Of a DNA stretch of 64,000 nucleotides, positions 53,601-61,922 are shown piece by piece (the stretch's first letter is position 1; every line of letters starts with the position of its first letter). The DNA comes from Proluteimonas luteida. Lineage in GTDB: Bacteria > Pseudomonadota > Gammaproteobacteria > Xanthomonadales > Xanthomonadaceae. Under the pieces are notes generated by a model, which worked only from the letters and a program-made list of their open reading frames with translations, did no database searches and was not told the origin of the DNA. Both the position numbers and the translations under genes were made by a program. The stretch lies in contig NZ_JAIWPT010000002.1 in assembly GCF_021191695.1 (NCBI RefSeq), forward strand, positions 281,491-345,490. The letters run 5' to 3'.

Positions 53601-56489
53601 CAGCAGCACGTGGGCCGGCGCGCCGGCGCTGTCGGGCGCTTCGACCAGTTCCAGACCGGGTTCCACTGCCGCGGCCGCGGTGTCGTGGCCGCCATCGCCC
53701 CAGACGTAGCGGACGACCTCCGCGGGCGCGGCGTCGCCGCTGCGCGCGAGCAGGCGGTAGCGCCCGGGCCGGGCACGCGCGAATTCGCAGGCGGCCGCCT
53801 CGCCGGCCGGCACCATGCAGCGTGCCAGTGCCTGCGGCGCGGCGTCGGCGGCGAAGCCGGGCAGATACTGCACCTCGACCTCGATCGGCGCCCCGGCCTG
53901 CACCTGGCCATCGGCGTCGATGACCACGCCCTGCAGCGTCACCGGCGTGCGCGCGTCGAGCCGGCGCGGCGCGACCTGCAGGCCGACGAAGCGGTCGAAG
54001 CGGCTGTAGCGCGCGGTCGCGGCATTGCTTGCCGTGGCCTCGCGGTCGTCGGGCCGGATCTCCGCCACCAGCCGCAGTTCGCCGAACGCGGGCGGCAGCG
54101 CGTCGTCGCCGGACGCGGTGAACGCCACCGGGCGCGCGATGCGCGCGCGCCCGTCCGCGTCGGTGGCCGGCGGCGGCGCATCCGCATCGGCCAGGACGAC
54201 GGCATCGCTGTCGCCGTCGAAGACGTCGACGAAGGTGTATTCCGAATACTGCGGATACGCCTGCTGCAGCGGCAGCGGCGTCAGCCGGGTGCTCACCTGC
54301 GACAGGGCGATGCCGGCGGCCGGCCCGCCGGAGTAGTAGCCGGCCTCAAAATCGACGGCGAAGGTGTCGCCATCGCGCAGCACGCGTGCCGCGTCGGCCG
54401 TCGCCCCGGCCCACAGGTCCTGCGCACGGTAGGTACCGACGAAGAAGCAGGCACCTTGCGCGCGTGCATCCGGCGCGTCGCCGCGGCCGATGCAGTAGGT
54501 GCCGTCGGTAAGGTGCACCGGCAACGGCAAGGTGCCGGCAAAGCCGGCGTCGGCATCGGGCGTGGCGGTCCAGCGCAGGATGGTCTTGCCGCGGTCGAGT
54601 TCGAACAACTGCAGTTCGCGCGGCCCGCGCTGCGCGGGGTCGAGCCGCAGCAGCCGGCCGCCGCTGCGCTGGCGCTGCCACAGCCGGTACTGGACGCTGT
54701 CGCCGGCACGGTACAGCGGCCGGTCGGACACGCCCCACGTCCGCACCGGCGCGTCCTCGCCCAGGCGTACGTCGTGCTGCCATTGCCGCCATGCCGGCAG
54801 CACCGCGCGCTGCAACTGGCGCCCGCGGCCATGGGTCGCGCGCAACAGCCACATCGGCGACGATCCGGCCCGCACGTCGCGCGTCGGCAGCGCGACATCG
54901 TCCGGCAGCCGCAGCCGGGCGACGCCATCGGCACCGGTCCGGGCCTGCGCGACCACGCGCGGCTGCGCGTCCGCCCGCTCGCGCCACAGCAGTTCGACGC
55001 GGGCACCGGCGACCGGCGCATCGGCGTCCCAGGCATTCGCCCAGGCCAGCACCTCGCGGCGGCCGGCGACCGCGGCCAGGTCGAAACCCGGCGCGGCGAA
55101 TTCCATCGGCTGCGCATGCCGGCTTGCCGGTGCCGGCATCCACTGCACCCAGCCGCCGGCGGCCAGCGCAGCGAGCGCCGATGGCGAGGACAAGGGCTGC
55201 CGGTCCGCACCACGCGCCTCGGCGGTGTGGAACCTGGCGGTGCGGGCATCGCCGGCGAGCGTGGCCTCGTCGATCTCCACCGGCGCCGCGTTGTACAGCC
55301 GCGCCAGCACCGGCGGCGCACGACCGTCGGCGACCAGCGCATGGCTGCGCGCGGCCTGCAGCATCGGCGGGAAGGGACCGGCGCGCAGCACGATGCGGAC
55401 CGGCGCGACCGGCGTCGCATCGCCGTCGGTGCGCAGGTCCGCCGGCAGGGCGAACGCCACGTCGGCATCGGGCGCGCGGATGCGCAGGCGCGCATGGTCG
55501 CCCGGCTGCATCGCCAGCGCGTCCCGCGGCAACTGGCGCCACTGCCCGTGCCCCCATCCCAGGAACTCCGCCGTGGCCGGCAGCGACGCGACGAAGCGGC
55601 GACGCGCGGCGCCGTCGAGGGGGCGCGAGAACGCCAGCTCGACCGGCTCGCCGGCCAGGCAGTCGAGGGCCAGCGCGCCGTCGGCCACCTCCGCGGCGGC
55701 GACGCCGTGGCGGCCGCTGCAGTGGCCGCCGCGCAGGCGGAAGGTTTCGTTGACCAGCGCATCGAGCAAGGTCCGGGCCTGCGTGCCCGGCAGCGGCCCG
55801 GCGCTGCTGCGCAGTCCCGGCACCACCGCCAGCGCCAGCCGCCGGTCCCGGCCCGCGATCGGCGGCAGGGCGAGGTCGAACGACATGCCGTAGCCGGCGC
55901 CGTCGTCGCGCCGCCGGACCCATGCCGGGTCGACCGCGACCGGCACCCCGTCCACGGTCACCCGCAGCACCTGCGCCACCGCGTCCGCGGTCGACGGCAC
56001 GTTGCTCCAAAGCTGCAGCGACGGCATGCCGTCCACCCAGCCCTGCTGGCGCAGCATCAGCTGCGGACGCGCCGTCTCCACATGCACCGTCGTCGCCGGC
56101 CAGGCGTCGCCGCGTTGCGTGCGCAGGCCGGCGACCTCGATGCGGTAGCGCGTCGCCAGCGCCGGTCCGGCGCCGTCGAAGCGGCAGTCGAGCTGCGTGT
56201 CGCTGGCCCAGCTGCAGGTCGCCGGCAGCGCCGGCTGCAGGCGCACGGCCTGGCGCTCCACGCTGTTGTCCCAGACCTGCATCGCCGCCGGGAAGCGCAA
56301 CTGCAGGCTCCGGTCGTACATGAAGCGCGCCTCGACGGCGGCTGCGGCGTCGGCTTGGGCTGCAACCGGCGCCGCCGCGCCCCACAGCAGCGCGTTCGAA
56401 AGCAGCGCAAACCCCAGTGTCGCGACCGCATGGCGCCGCACTGCGCATGCGCCTTCCCGCGTCACGTCCAGCGTCCCTGTCCTGCCCAT
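50688..56489 (-). CDS. Bacterial alpha-2-macroglobulin with thioester motif
   Basis: 1933 residues. Signal peptide (ATLGFALLSNALLWGAAAPV). A series of macroglobulin beta-sandwich domains is followed by the MG10/complement-like region. The thioester motif CWEQ (C1461) is intact in YPHRCWEQILSR, and the alpha-alpha barrel follows (ALTAYSLQALDLLRELGHP). These proteins trap attacking proteases in the periplasm through the Cys-Gln thioester. E. coli YfhM-type partners sit next to the peptidoglycan synthase gene pbpC; no pbpC is visible here, and the neighbour upstream is a YdcF-like gene 71 bases away on the same strand. The mature N-terminus was not fixed precisely. Confidence 0.92.
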   Translation of the reverse strand: MGRTGTLDVTREGACAVRRHAVATLGFALLSNALLWGAAAPVAAQADAAAAVEARFMYDRSLQLRFPAAMQVWDNSVERQAVRLQPALPATCSWASDTQLDCRFDGAGPALATRYRIEVAGLRTQRGDAWPATTVHVETARPQLMLRQQGWVDGMPSLQLWSNVPSTADAVAQVLRVTVDGVPVAVDPAWVRRRDDGAGYGMSFDLALPPIAGRDRRLALAVVPGLRSSAGPLPGTQARTLLDALVNETFRLRGGHCSGRHGVAAAEVADGALALDCLAGEPVELAFSRPLDGAARRRFVASLPATAEFLGWGHGQWRQLPRDALAMQPGDHARLRIRAPDADVAFALPADLRTDGDATPVAPVRIVLRAGPFPPMLQAARSHALVADGRAPPVLARLYNAAPVEIDEATLAGDARTARFHTAEARGADRQPLSSPSALAALAAGGWVQWMPAPASRHAQPMEFAAPGFDLAAVAGRREVLAWANAWDADAPVAGARVELLWRERADAQPRVVAQARTGADGVARLRLPDDVALPTRDVRAGSSPMWLLRATHGRGRQLQRAVLPAWRQWQHDVRLGEDAPVRTWGVSDRPLYRAGDSVQYRLWQRQRSGGRLLRLDPAQRGPRELQLFELDRGKTILRWTATPDADAGFAGTLPLPVHLTDGTYCIGRGDAPDARAQGACFFVGTYRAQDLWAGATADAARVLRDGDTFAVDFEAGYYSGGPAAGIALSQVSTRLTPLPLQQAYPQYSEYTFVDVFDGDSDAVVLADADAPPPATDADGRARIARPVAFTASGDDALPPAFGELRLVAEIRPDDREATASNAATARYSRFDRFVGLQVAPRRLDARTPVTLQGVVIDADGQVQAGAPIEVEVQYLPGFAADAAPQALARCMVPAGEAAACEFARARPGRYRLLARSGDAAPAEVVRYVWGDGGHDTAAAAVEPGLELVEAPDSAGAPAHVLLRQPHARVRVLFVFASGDAIVGHRVETVDGNVAGIGLPTDPAWRGTPTLHAFVRNAAPAAVQDGWRSPAPLLELDVELPLPQSGPAAPLELAFDAPTAAPGQARTLVLRNTGDAPRDVALAVVDDALRALAADYLSYTDPQGPQWLGRDWRWQERLGSASFADWASSSPWTRRLPWRDGDPAPDEDCAAYVDAAAQARCEVPVMFDDAYAAGAPAPPAPPAPAMDIGASVEGGASLDRVQVTGSRIDPEKAQGEGAQPPHAPHEQPPSLQAPGDPLYALARLRTRFADTALWLPVLRLAPGETREIALALPDNLTRWRAVAWSSDADDGFHVAEATLEAGLPLEVRLQTPVRLYPGDRARLAANLRQGSDTPLDATAELRVDGLAPPAQATSTVALAARGQAGIALEIAPAAPGGLRAVAAADSSVGGDAVAADIEVASPTIRGRRLQAGWLGEAPLALDLPQLPDGAHDARLHIALVHGIDGLVERWTGDLRVYPHRCWEQILSRAVAAALAIERGDTADWPEAQAAVDEALANAAVFQDGSGGFRFFADDDGAIRNASRPPVALTAYSLQALDLLRELGHPVDAELVARATGALERTLQRPVDRADAAAVNEMALAAAAVPSADPALLDALRLRWAELAMPARLALTGAMARAGHPALADTTATLLAQAPARGETRVLQAGSGLDRWMGSPMREQCALIGLLRTHPGESATRRALIAGLSDLYGGGVSAVDTQTGATCLLALRDLAGRRGASEVALAIDGDDGTTTRLALAPGEVRSDWQGPVPAGRSLRLTPQGSGATPAGYIAEVDYLEDARQARESAVGFSILRRYEVLRDGAWAGIDGLRLRDGDWLRVILAVRTAAPRHYVAVTDVVPGGLRPTDLALGALAGLDLERVSGTGSHWFGTRRLDPRTPRFYAEYLPPGEHVLHYFARVGNTGDYLAAPATAELMYGGASNARTAAQRIVIDADAR

Positions 56490-56560
56490 GCCGCCTCCCG
56501 CCTGCGTCGCCGGGCCCAGCATAACGTCGACCGCCCGGCTGATCCGCCTGGAAGGCCCGC

Positions 56561-57304
56561 TCAGCTGATCCTTGCGAGCATGCGCCGGTGGCCGATCAGC
56601 CGCGCCCAGCGCGTGCCCACGTCGACCCAGCAGACATAGGCCGCCTCGCCGGCCACACGCCACAGCGCCAGCGGATGCCAGGACCAGCGCGATTCGGCCG
56701 CGCACAGTTCCCAGTCGAATCCGAGCTGGCGCGCGAACAGCGCGCAGCGCGCCAGGTGATAGCGGCTGCTGAGCAGGGTCACGTGCACGCCGGCGCGTAC
56801 CGGCGCGGCGGCGTCGCCCGCCGCGGCGGCAAGCAGGGCGCGGGCGTTGCGCAGGTTCTGCAGGGTGTCGCGCGACTGGTCCTCGACCAGCAGCGGCGCG
56901 TCGGCGCCGAGGCCGCGGGCCAGCAGCGCATCGCGGGCCAGCGCGGCCTCGGTGCGCGTGCCGGCCGGGCCGCCGCCGAGCAGCAGCATCCGCTGCGGCG
57001 GCCGCGTCGCCCAGACGGTCGCGGCGCGCGCCAGCCGCGCCTCGAAATCGGCATCCGGCCGCCCGGCCGGCGCATGCTTGCCGAACAGCAGCACGCACTC
57101 GCCGCGTTCAGGCGCGCAGGGCGCGTTGCGGGCGATGCGCAGCACGTGCACGAAATAGCCGACGTAGACCAGCCCCAGGCTCAGCACGCAGGCCGCCGCG
57201 GCAACGCCCAGCGAATGCAGGGCGTCGCGGTCGTTCAGCATCCTGAGCCGGTGTTGCAGGCGGTTGCGGGGCATCGGGAAGCACCGGTGCGCACCGGCGT
57301 CCAT
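56561..57304 (-). CDS. YdcF / DUF218 family membrane protein
   Basis: 247 residues from the ATG at 57304 (M11 at 57274 is an alternative). One transmembrane helix (about 31-52), then a DUF218 domain: GECVLLFGKHAP, RMLLLGGGPAGTRTEAALAR, EDQSRDTLQNLRNARALL and TLLSSRYHLARCALFARQLG. Relatives (ElyC, SanA, YdcF) act in envelope integrity. It is upstream of the macroglobulin gene on the same strand and probably cotranscribed with it. Confidence 0.85.
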   Translation of the reverse strand: MDAGAHRCFPMPRNRLQHRLRMLNDRDALHSLGVAAAACVLSLGLVYVGYFVHVLRIARNAPCAPERGECVLLFGKHAPAGRPDADFEARLARAATVWATRPPQRMLLLGGGPAGTRTEAALARDALLARGLGADAPLLVEDQSRDTLQNLRNARALLAAAAGDAAAPVRAGVHVTLLSSRYHLARCALFARQLGFDWELCAAESRWSWHPLALWRVAGEAAYVCWVDVGTRWARLIGHRRMLARIS

Positions 57305-57404
57305 TGGGGTATTCCCTGAAGTCTAGCGTCACGGGCCGCTCGCTATACTCCACGGCCTTCTGTCCTGGACCCGCCGCGTGCCCTCATCGCAGTCGCTGTC
57401 GCCG

Positions 57405-58607
57405 ATGCCGGCCATTGCCATCCGCGCCTACACGGCCACGACCGCGCTCGGCCGCGGCAACGCCGCGCAGCTCGAGGCACTGCGCAACCGGCGCGGCGGA
57501 TTGCGCCGCAACGATTTCGGCGATGCGCCGCTGCCGACCTGGATCGGACGCGTCGACGGGCTCGAGGACGCTGCGCTGCCGTCGGCGCTGTCGCGCTGGG
57601 AATGCCGCAACAACCGCCTGGCCTGGCTCGCCCTGCAGCAGGACGGCCTGCTGGACGCGCTGCAGGCGGCGGTCGCACGCCATGGCGCAGACCGCGTCGC
57701 ACTGGTCGTCGGCACCTCGACCTCGAGCATCGGCGCCAGCGAGGAAGCCTATGCGCGCGCGTTGCCCGACGCCGACGGCACCCCGCGGTTCCCCGACGAC
57801 CTGGCGCGGCCGATCGTGCACACGCCGCATTCGCTCGGCGATTTCGTCCAGCACGCGACCGGCCTGCGCGGCCCCTGCATCACCGTCGCCACCGCGTGCT
57901 CGTCGAGCGCGAAGGTGTTCGCACAGGCGGCGCGGATGATCGCGGCCGGCGTGGTCGACGCCGCCCTGGTCGGCGGCGTCGACACCCTGTGCGGCAGCGT
58001 GCTGTACGGCTTCAACGCCCTGGGCCTGGTGTCGGACGCGCCATGCCGCCCGTTCGATGCCGGCCGCGACGGCCTGTCGCTGGGCGAGGCCGGCGGCTAC
58101 GCGCTGCTGGAACGCGAGGATGCCGGCGATGCGCCGCTGCAGCTGCGCGGTTATGGCGAATCCAGCGACGCCCACCACATGTCGTCGCCGCATCCCGGCG
58201 GGCTGGGCGCGACGCTGGCGATGCGCGATGCACTGGCGCGCGCCGGCATCGACGCCGCCGAGGTCGGCTACCTGAGCCTGCACGGCACCTCGACCCCGGC
58301 CAACGACGCGGTCGAGGCGCAGGCCGTCGCCGGCCTGTTCCCCGCCAGCCTGCACGCCAGCTCGACCAAGGGCTGGACCGGGCACACCCTCGGCGCGGCC
58401 GGCATCGTCGAGTCGGTGTTCGCGCTGCTCGCGCTCGAGCACGGCGTGCTGCCGGGCATCCTCAACAGCGCGGTGCGCGACCCGGCCTGCGGACCGCAGA
58501 TCCGCTTCGACAACGCCGACACCAAGATCCGCTACGCGATGAACAACGCCTTCGGCTTCGGCGGCAACAACTGCGCGCTGGTGTTCGGCAGGGCGGCCGC
58601 GGCATGA
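57405..58607 (+). CDS. Beta-ketoacyl-ACP synthase (aryl-polyene / xanthomonadin type)
   Basis: 400 residues from the ATG at 57405 (a GTG at 57378 is also possible). Ketosynthase with the full triad: Cys in TACSSS (C165), His in HGTST (H293) and His in TGHTLGAAG (H327). It condenses acyl chains on an acyl carrier protein. Its neighbours (a shortened, altered ketosynthase, a GT2 and a halogenase) indicate an aryl-polyene pigment pathway rather than housekeeping fatty acid synthesis. Its stop overlaps the next start by 4 bases (ATGA). Confidence 0.9.
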   Translation: MPAIAIRAYTATTALGRGNAAQLEALRNRRGGLRRNDFGDAPLPTWIGRVDGLEDAALPSALSRWECRNNRLAWLALQQDGLLDALQAAVARHGADRVALVVGTSTSSIGASEEAYARALPDADGTPRFPDDLARPIVHTPHSLGDFVQHATGLRGPCITVATACSSSAKVFAQAARMIAAGVVDAALVGGVDTLCGSVLYGFNALGLVSDAPCRPFDAGRDGLSLGEAGGYALLEREDAGDAPLQLRGYGESSDAHHMSSPHPGGLGATLAMRDALARAGIDAAEVGYLSLHGTSTPANDAVEAQAVAGLFPASLHASSTKGWTGHTLGAAGIVESVFALLALEHGVLPGILNSAVRDPACGPQIRFDNADTKIRYAMNNAFGFGGNNCALVFGRAAAA

Positions 58608-59404
58608 CCGCATCCGGCGCGCTGACCGCATCGATCGCCGGCATCGGCTTCTGGGCGCCGGGCCTGCCGGACTGGGCGTCGGCACGCGCCTTCGCCGCCG
58701 ACGGCAGCCTGCCCGCCGATGCCCCCGCCAAACCGTCGCCGCAGCTGCTGGCGCCCAACGAGCGCCGGCGCGCGCCGGGTTCGGTCGCGGTCGCGCTGGA
58801 GGTCGCGCAGGCCGCCTGCCGCGACGCCGGCCGCGACCCGGCCGTGCTGCCGTCGGTGTTCGCCTCGACCCACGGCGACCTGGCGATCACCGACTACATG
58901 TGCGCGACGCTGGCCCAGGACCCGACGGCGATCTCGCCGACGAAGTTCCACAACTCCGTGCACAACGCCGCCGCCGGCTACTGGACCATCGGTAACGGCT
59001 GCACCGCCGCGACCACCGCGATCAGCGCCTTCGACGCGACCTTCGCCCAGGGCCTGCTCGAGGCGATGCTGCAGCTGGCCGCCGGCGCCGACGCGGTGCT
59101 GCTGGCCGCCTACGACACCGCCGCGACCGGCCCGCTGGGCACGGTGACCCGCAGCGAGGGCCTGCTCGGCGGCGCACTGGTACTGAGCCGCGACGGCCCC
59201 GGCCCGCGGCTGCGGGCGCAGCTGCGCGATGGCGCCGACGATGCCGCGCCCGGCCCGCTGGCGCTGCGCTGCGCCGGCAATGCGATGGCGCAGATGCTGC
59301 CGCTGTTCGACGCGCTGGCCGCCGGCCGCGACCGCGCGCAGCTGTGCGCCGGCCCGCACCGCCTGCTGGCGCTGGAGATCGTCGACGCGGGAGCGCAGGC
59401 GTGA
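58604..59404 (+). CDS. Beta-ketoacyl synthase-like chain length factor
   Basis: 266 residues, shorter than a ketosynthase and without its active-site Cys and His motifs. FASTHGDLAITDYMCATLAQ and ISPTKFHNSVHNAAAGYWTI match the chain-length-factor-like partner (ApeC type) found in aryl-polyene clusters, where it pairs with the ketosynthase to fix polyene length. It overlaps both neighbours (ATGA upstream, GTGA downstream), so translation is coupled. Confidence 0.87.
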   Translation: MTASGALTASIAGIGFWAPGLPDWASARAFAADGSLPADAPAKPSPQLLAPNERRRAPGSVAVALEVAQAACRDAGRDPAVLPSVFASTHGDLAITDYMCATLAQDPTAISPTKFHNSVHNAAAGYWTIGNGCTAATTAISAFDATFAQGLLEAMLQLAAGADAVLLAAYDTAATGPLGTVTRSEGLLGGALVLSRDGPGPRLRAQLRDGADDAAPGPLALRCAGNAMAQMLPLFDALAAGRDRAQLCAGPHRLLALEIVDAGAQA

Positions 59405-60219
59405 GCGGGCGCCTGCACCGCGGCAATGTCGCGATCCTGATCCCGGCGCTGAACGAGGCATTGCGCATCGACGAGGTCGTCGGCGAAGCGCTGGCGCACT
59501 GCGACCGGGTGATCGTCGTCGACGACGGCTCCGACGACGCGACCGCGGACATCGTCGCCGCCCTGCCGGTGACGCTGGTGCGGCATCCGCAGCGGCGCGG
59601 CAAGGGCGCTGCGCTGCGTTCGGGCTTCGCCGAGGCGGTGCGGCAGGGCTGCGCGGCGGTGGTGACGATGGACGGCGACGGCCAGCACCGCGCCAGCGAC
59701 GTCCCGCGGCTGATCGATGCCGCCAACCGCCATCCCAATGCCATCGTCAACGGCGCCCGGCTGCAGAAGCGCAGCACCCAGCCGTGGTACCGCCGCATCG
59801 GCAACGATTTCGGCGACTGGGGCATCGCCTGGGCCTGCGGCTTCCGCATGGTCGACAGCCAGAGCGGCCAGCGCCTGTATCCGGGCCACGTGATCGCGAT
59901 GACCGACGTGCCCGGCGAAGGCTTCGTGTTCGAGGCGCAGATCCTGATCTCCGCCGCGCGGCGACTGGGCTGCGGCGTGGTATCGGTGCCGGTCGAATCG
60001 CGCTACCACAGCGCGGGGTCGGGCGAGCGGTTCCGCAAGAGCCATTTCCGCCTGTTCCACGACCTGCGCAGCATCACCACCCACGTCGTCGGCCAGGTGC
60101 TGGCGAACGGCCATGTGCTGCGCGAGTATCGACGGGCGCGCAGTCGTCCGCCGGTGATCGACGACGCCGACGACGCGGCCGGCACGCGGCCCCACCCCCG
60201 ACTCCATCACCACGGATGA
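59401..60219 (+). CDS. Glycosyltransferase family 2 protein
   Basis: 272 residues starting at a GTG (59401) that overlaps the previous stop. GT-A fold: VAILIPALNEALRIDEVV, VIVVDDGSDDATADIV and the metal-binding DGDGQH (in VVTMDGDGQHRASDV). It resembles polyprenyl-phosphate mannosyl/glucosyl transferases. In this operon it may transfer a sugar in pigment or lipid-head assembly. Proline/His-rich tail. Confidence 0.88.
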   Translation: MSGRLHRGNVAILIPALNEALRIDEVVGEALAHCDRVIVVDDGSDDATADIVAALPVTLVRHPQRRGKGAALRSGFAEAVRQGCAAVVTMDGDGQHRASDVPRLIDAANRHPNAIVNGARLQKRSTQPWYRRIGNDFGDWGIAWACGFRMVDSQSGQRLYPGHVIAMTDVPGEGFVFEAQILISAARRLGCGVVSVPVESRYHSAGSGERFRKSHFRLFHDLRSITTHVVGQVLANGHVLREYRRARSRPPVIDDADDAAGTRPHPRLHHHG

Positions 60220-61862
60220 GTACAGTGACCCAAGCACCCGTCGACACCGACATCCTGATCCTCGGCGGCGGCCTCGCCGGGCTGACCCTCGCGCTGCAGC
60301 TGCGCGACCGCGAGCCGGACCTGCGGGTGACGGTGCTGGAACGCCGCGCTCACCCGGTGCGCGAGGCCGCGCACAAGGTCGGCGAGTCGACGGTCGAGAT
60401 CGGCGCGCACTACTTCGCCGACGTGCTGGGCCTGCGCGAACACCTGGAAACCGAGCAGGTGCGCAAGTACGGGCTGCGCTATTTCTTCACCGACCGCGAG
60501 TACGACGTCCAGGACTGCAGCGAGATGGGCGTCAGCCGGCTGCTGCCGACGCCGTCGTGGCAGCTCGACCGCGGCCGCTTCGAGAACTTCCTCGGCGACC
60601 GCGCGCGCGAACGCGGCGTGGATTTCCGCGACGGCGCCGTGGTGCGCACGCTGGATCTTTCCGAGAGCGACGACCTGCACACCATCGGCTTCGACCACGG
60701 CGGCGAAAGCCATACGCTGCGCGCACGCTGGGTCGTCGACGCCTCCGGCCGCGCCGGCCTGATCAAGCGCAAGCTCGGCCTCGCCCAGGCCAACGACCAC
60801 GACGCCAACGCGGTGTGGTGGCGCATCGACGGCCAGTCGGACCTCGACGGCTGGTCCGACGACCCGGGCTGGCGCACGCGCTTCGCGCCGGCCGAGCGCT
60901 GGAAGTCGACCAACCACATGTGTGGCCCCGGCTACTGGTTCTGGCTGATCCCGCTGGCCTCGGGCTCGCATTCGCTGGGCATCGTCTGCGACGCGAAGAT
61001 GCACCCGCTCGAGACCATGAACACCTTCGAGAAGGCGATGGACTGGCTGCGCCGGCACCAGCCGCGTGTCGCCGAGGCGCTGGACAAACCCGAGTACGCG
61101 CTGCAGGACTTCCTGTTCCTGCGCCATTTCTCCTACGGCTGCAAGCAGGTGTACTCGAAGCACCGCTGGGCGCTGACCGGCGAGGCCGGGCTGTTCCTCG
61201 ACCCGTTCTATTCCCCGGGCAGCGACTTCATCGCGATCAGCAACACCTACGTGTGCGAGCTGATCCGCAAGGACCGCGCCGGCGAGCCGATCGGCCAGTA
61301 CGCCGACATCTACCAGCAGCTGTACTTCTCGTTCTACGAGAACACGCTCTCGCTCTACCAGGACCAGTACCCGATCTTCGGCCACCCGCAGGTGATGCCG
61401 GTCAAGGTGCTGTGGGACTACGCCTACTACTGGTCGCTGCTGGCGCCGCTGTTCTTCAGCCGCCGCCAGGCCGACCTGTCGATGCTGACGCGGCTCAAGC
61501 CGGCCTTTGCGGAAGGGCGCGCGCTGAACCTGGCGATGCAGCGGCTGATGCGCGACTGGGGCACGCGCGACGCCGCGCCGGACCTGAAGCAGGCGCGCGC
61601 CTACGACCAGTACCAGGTCGAGTGGTGCCGGGAAATGAACGGCGGGCTGACCGACGCGCTCGACGACGACGCCTACTACGCGCGCACCCAGCGCTCGGTC
61701 GCCGGCATGCGCCAGCTCGCCGCCGAGGTACTGGCGCTGGCGCGCGAATCGTTCCCCGACATCGACGACCGGGGGCTGGACGCGCTGCTGGCCAGCCACG
61801 ACACCGGCCAGCATCCGGCGATGCTGCCGGAGCACTGGTTCGCCCGCGAACTGGCCGCCTGA
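60216..61862 (+). CDS. FAD-dependent halogenase (tryptophan-halogenase-like)
   Basis: 548 residues. FAD-binding GGGLAGLTL near the N-terminus, KVGESTVEIG (K54 is a candidate for the halogenase Lys), and WFWLIP (W241), the WxWxIP signature of flavin halogenases that blocks oxygenase activity. Xanthomonadins are brominated aryl polyenes, so this enzyme is the probable halogenating step. It overlaps the glycosyltransferase gene by 4 bases (ATGA). The substrate and the choice of Cl or Br cannot be read from the sequence. Confidence 0.88.
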   Translation: MSTVTQAPVDTDILILGGGLAGLTLALQLRDREPDLRVTVLERRAHPVREAAHKVGESTVEIGAHYFADVLGLREHLETEQVRKYGLRYFFTDREYDVQDCSEMGVSRLLPTPSWQLDRGRFENFLGDRARERGVDFRDGAVVRTLDLSESDDLHTIGFDHGGESHTLRARWVVDASGRAGLIKRKLGLAQANDHDANAVWWRIDGQSDLDGWSDDPGWRTRFAPAERWKSTNHMCGPGYWFWLIPLASGSHSLGIVCDAKMHPLETMNTFEKAMDWLRRHQPRVAEALDKPEYALQDFLFLRHFSYGCKQVYSKHRWALTGEAGLFLDPFYSPGSDFIAISNTYVCELIRKDRAGEPIGQYADIYQQLYFSFYENTLSLYQDQYPIFGHPQVMPVKVLWDYAYYWSLLAPLFFSRRQADLSMLTRLKPAFAEGRALNLAMQRLMRDWGTRDAAPDLKQARAYDQYQVEWCREMNGGLTDALDDDAYYARTQRSVAGMRQLAAEVLALARESFPDIDDRGLDALLASHDTGQHPAMLPEHWFARELAA

Positions 61863-61922
61863 TCCGATGCGTCCAACCCCGCCCCGCCCGTCCCGACATC
61901 GCCCGCGGACCGGATCGCCGCG

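Noticed and set aside
51483..56639. A 1700-codon plus-strand frame opposite the macroglobulin gene
   Set aside because: Its translation is an Arg/Gln-rich string without domains, the expected antisense of a high-GC gene; the minus-strand product has a signal peptide and a thioester motif.
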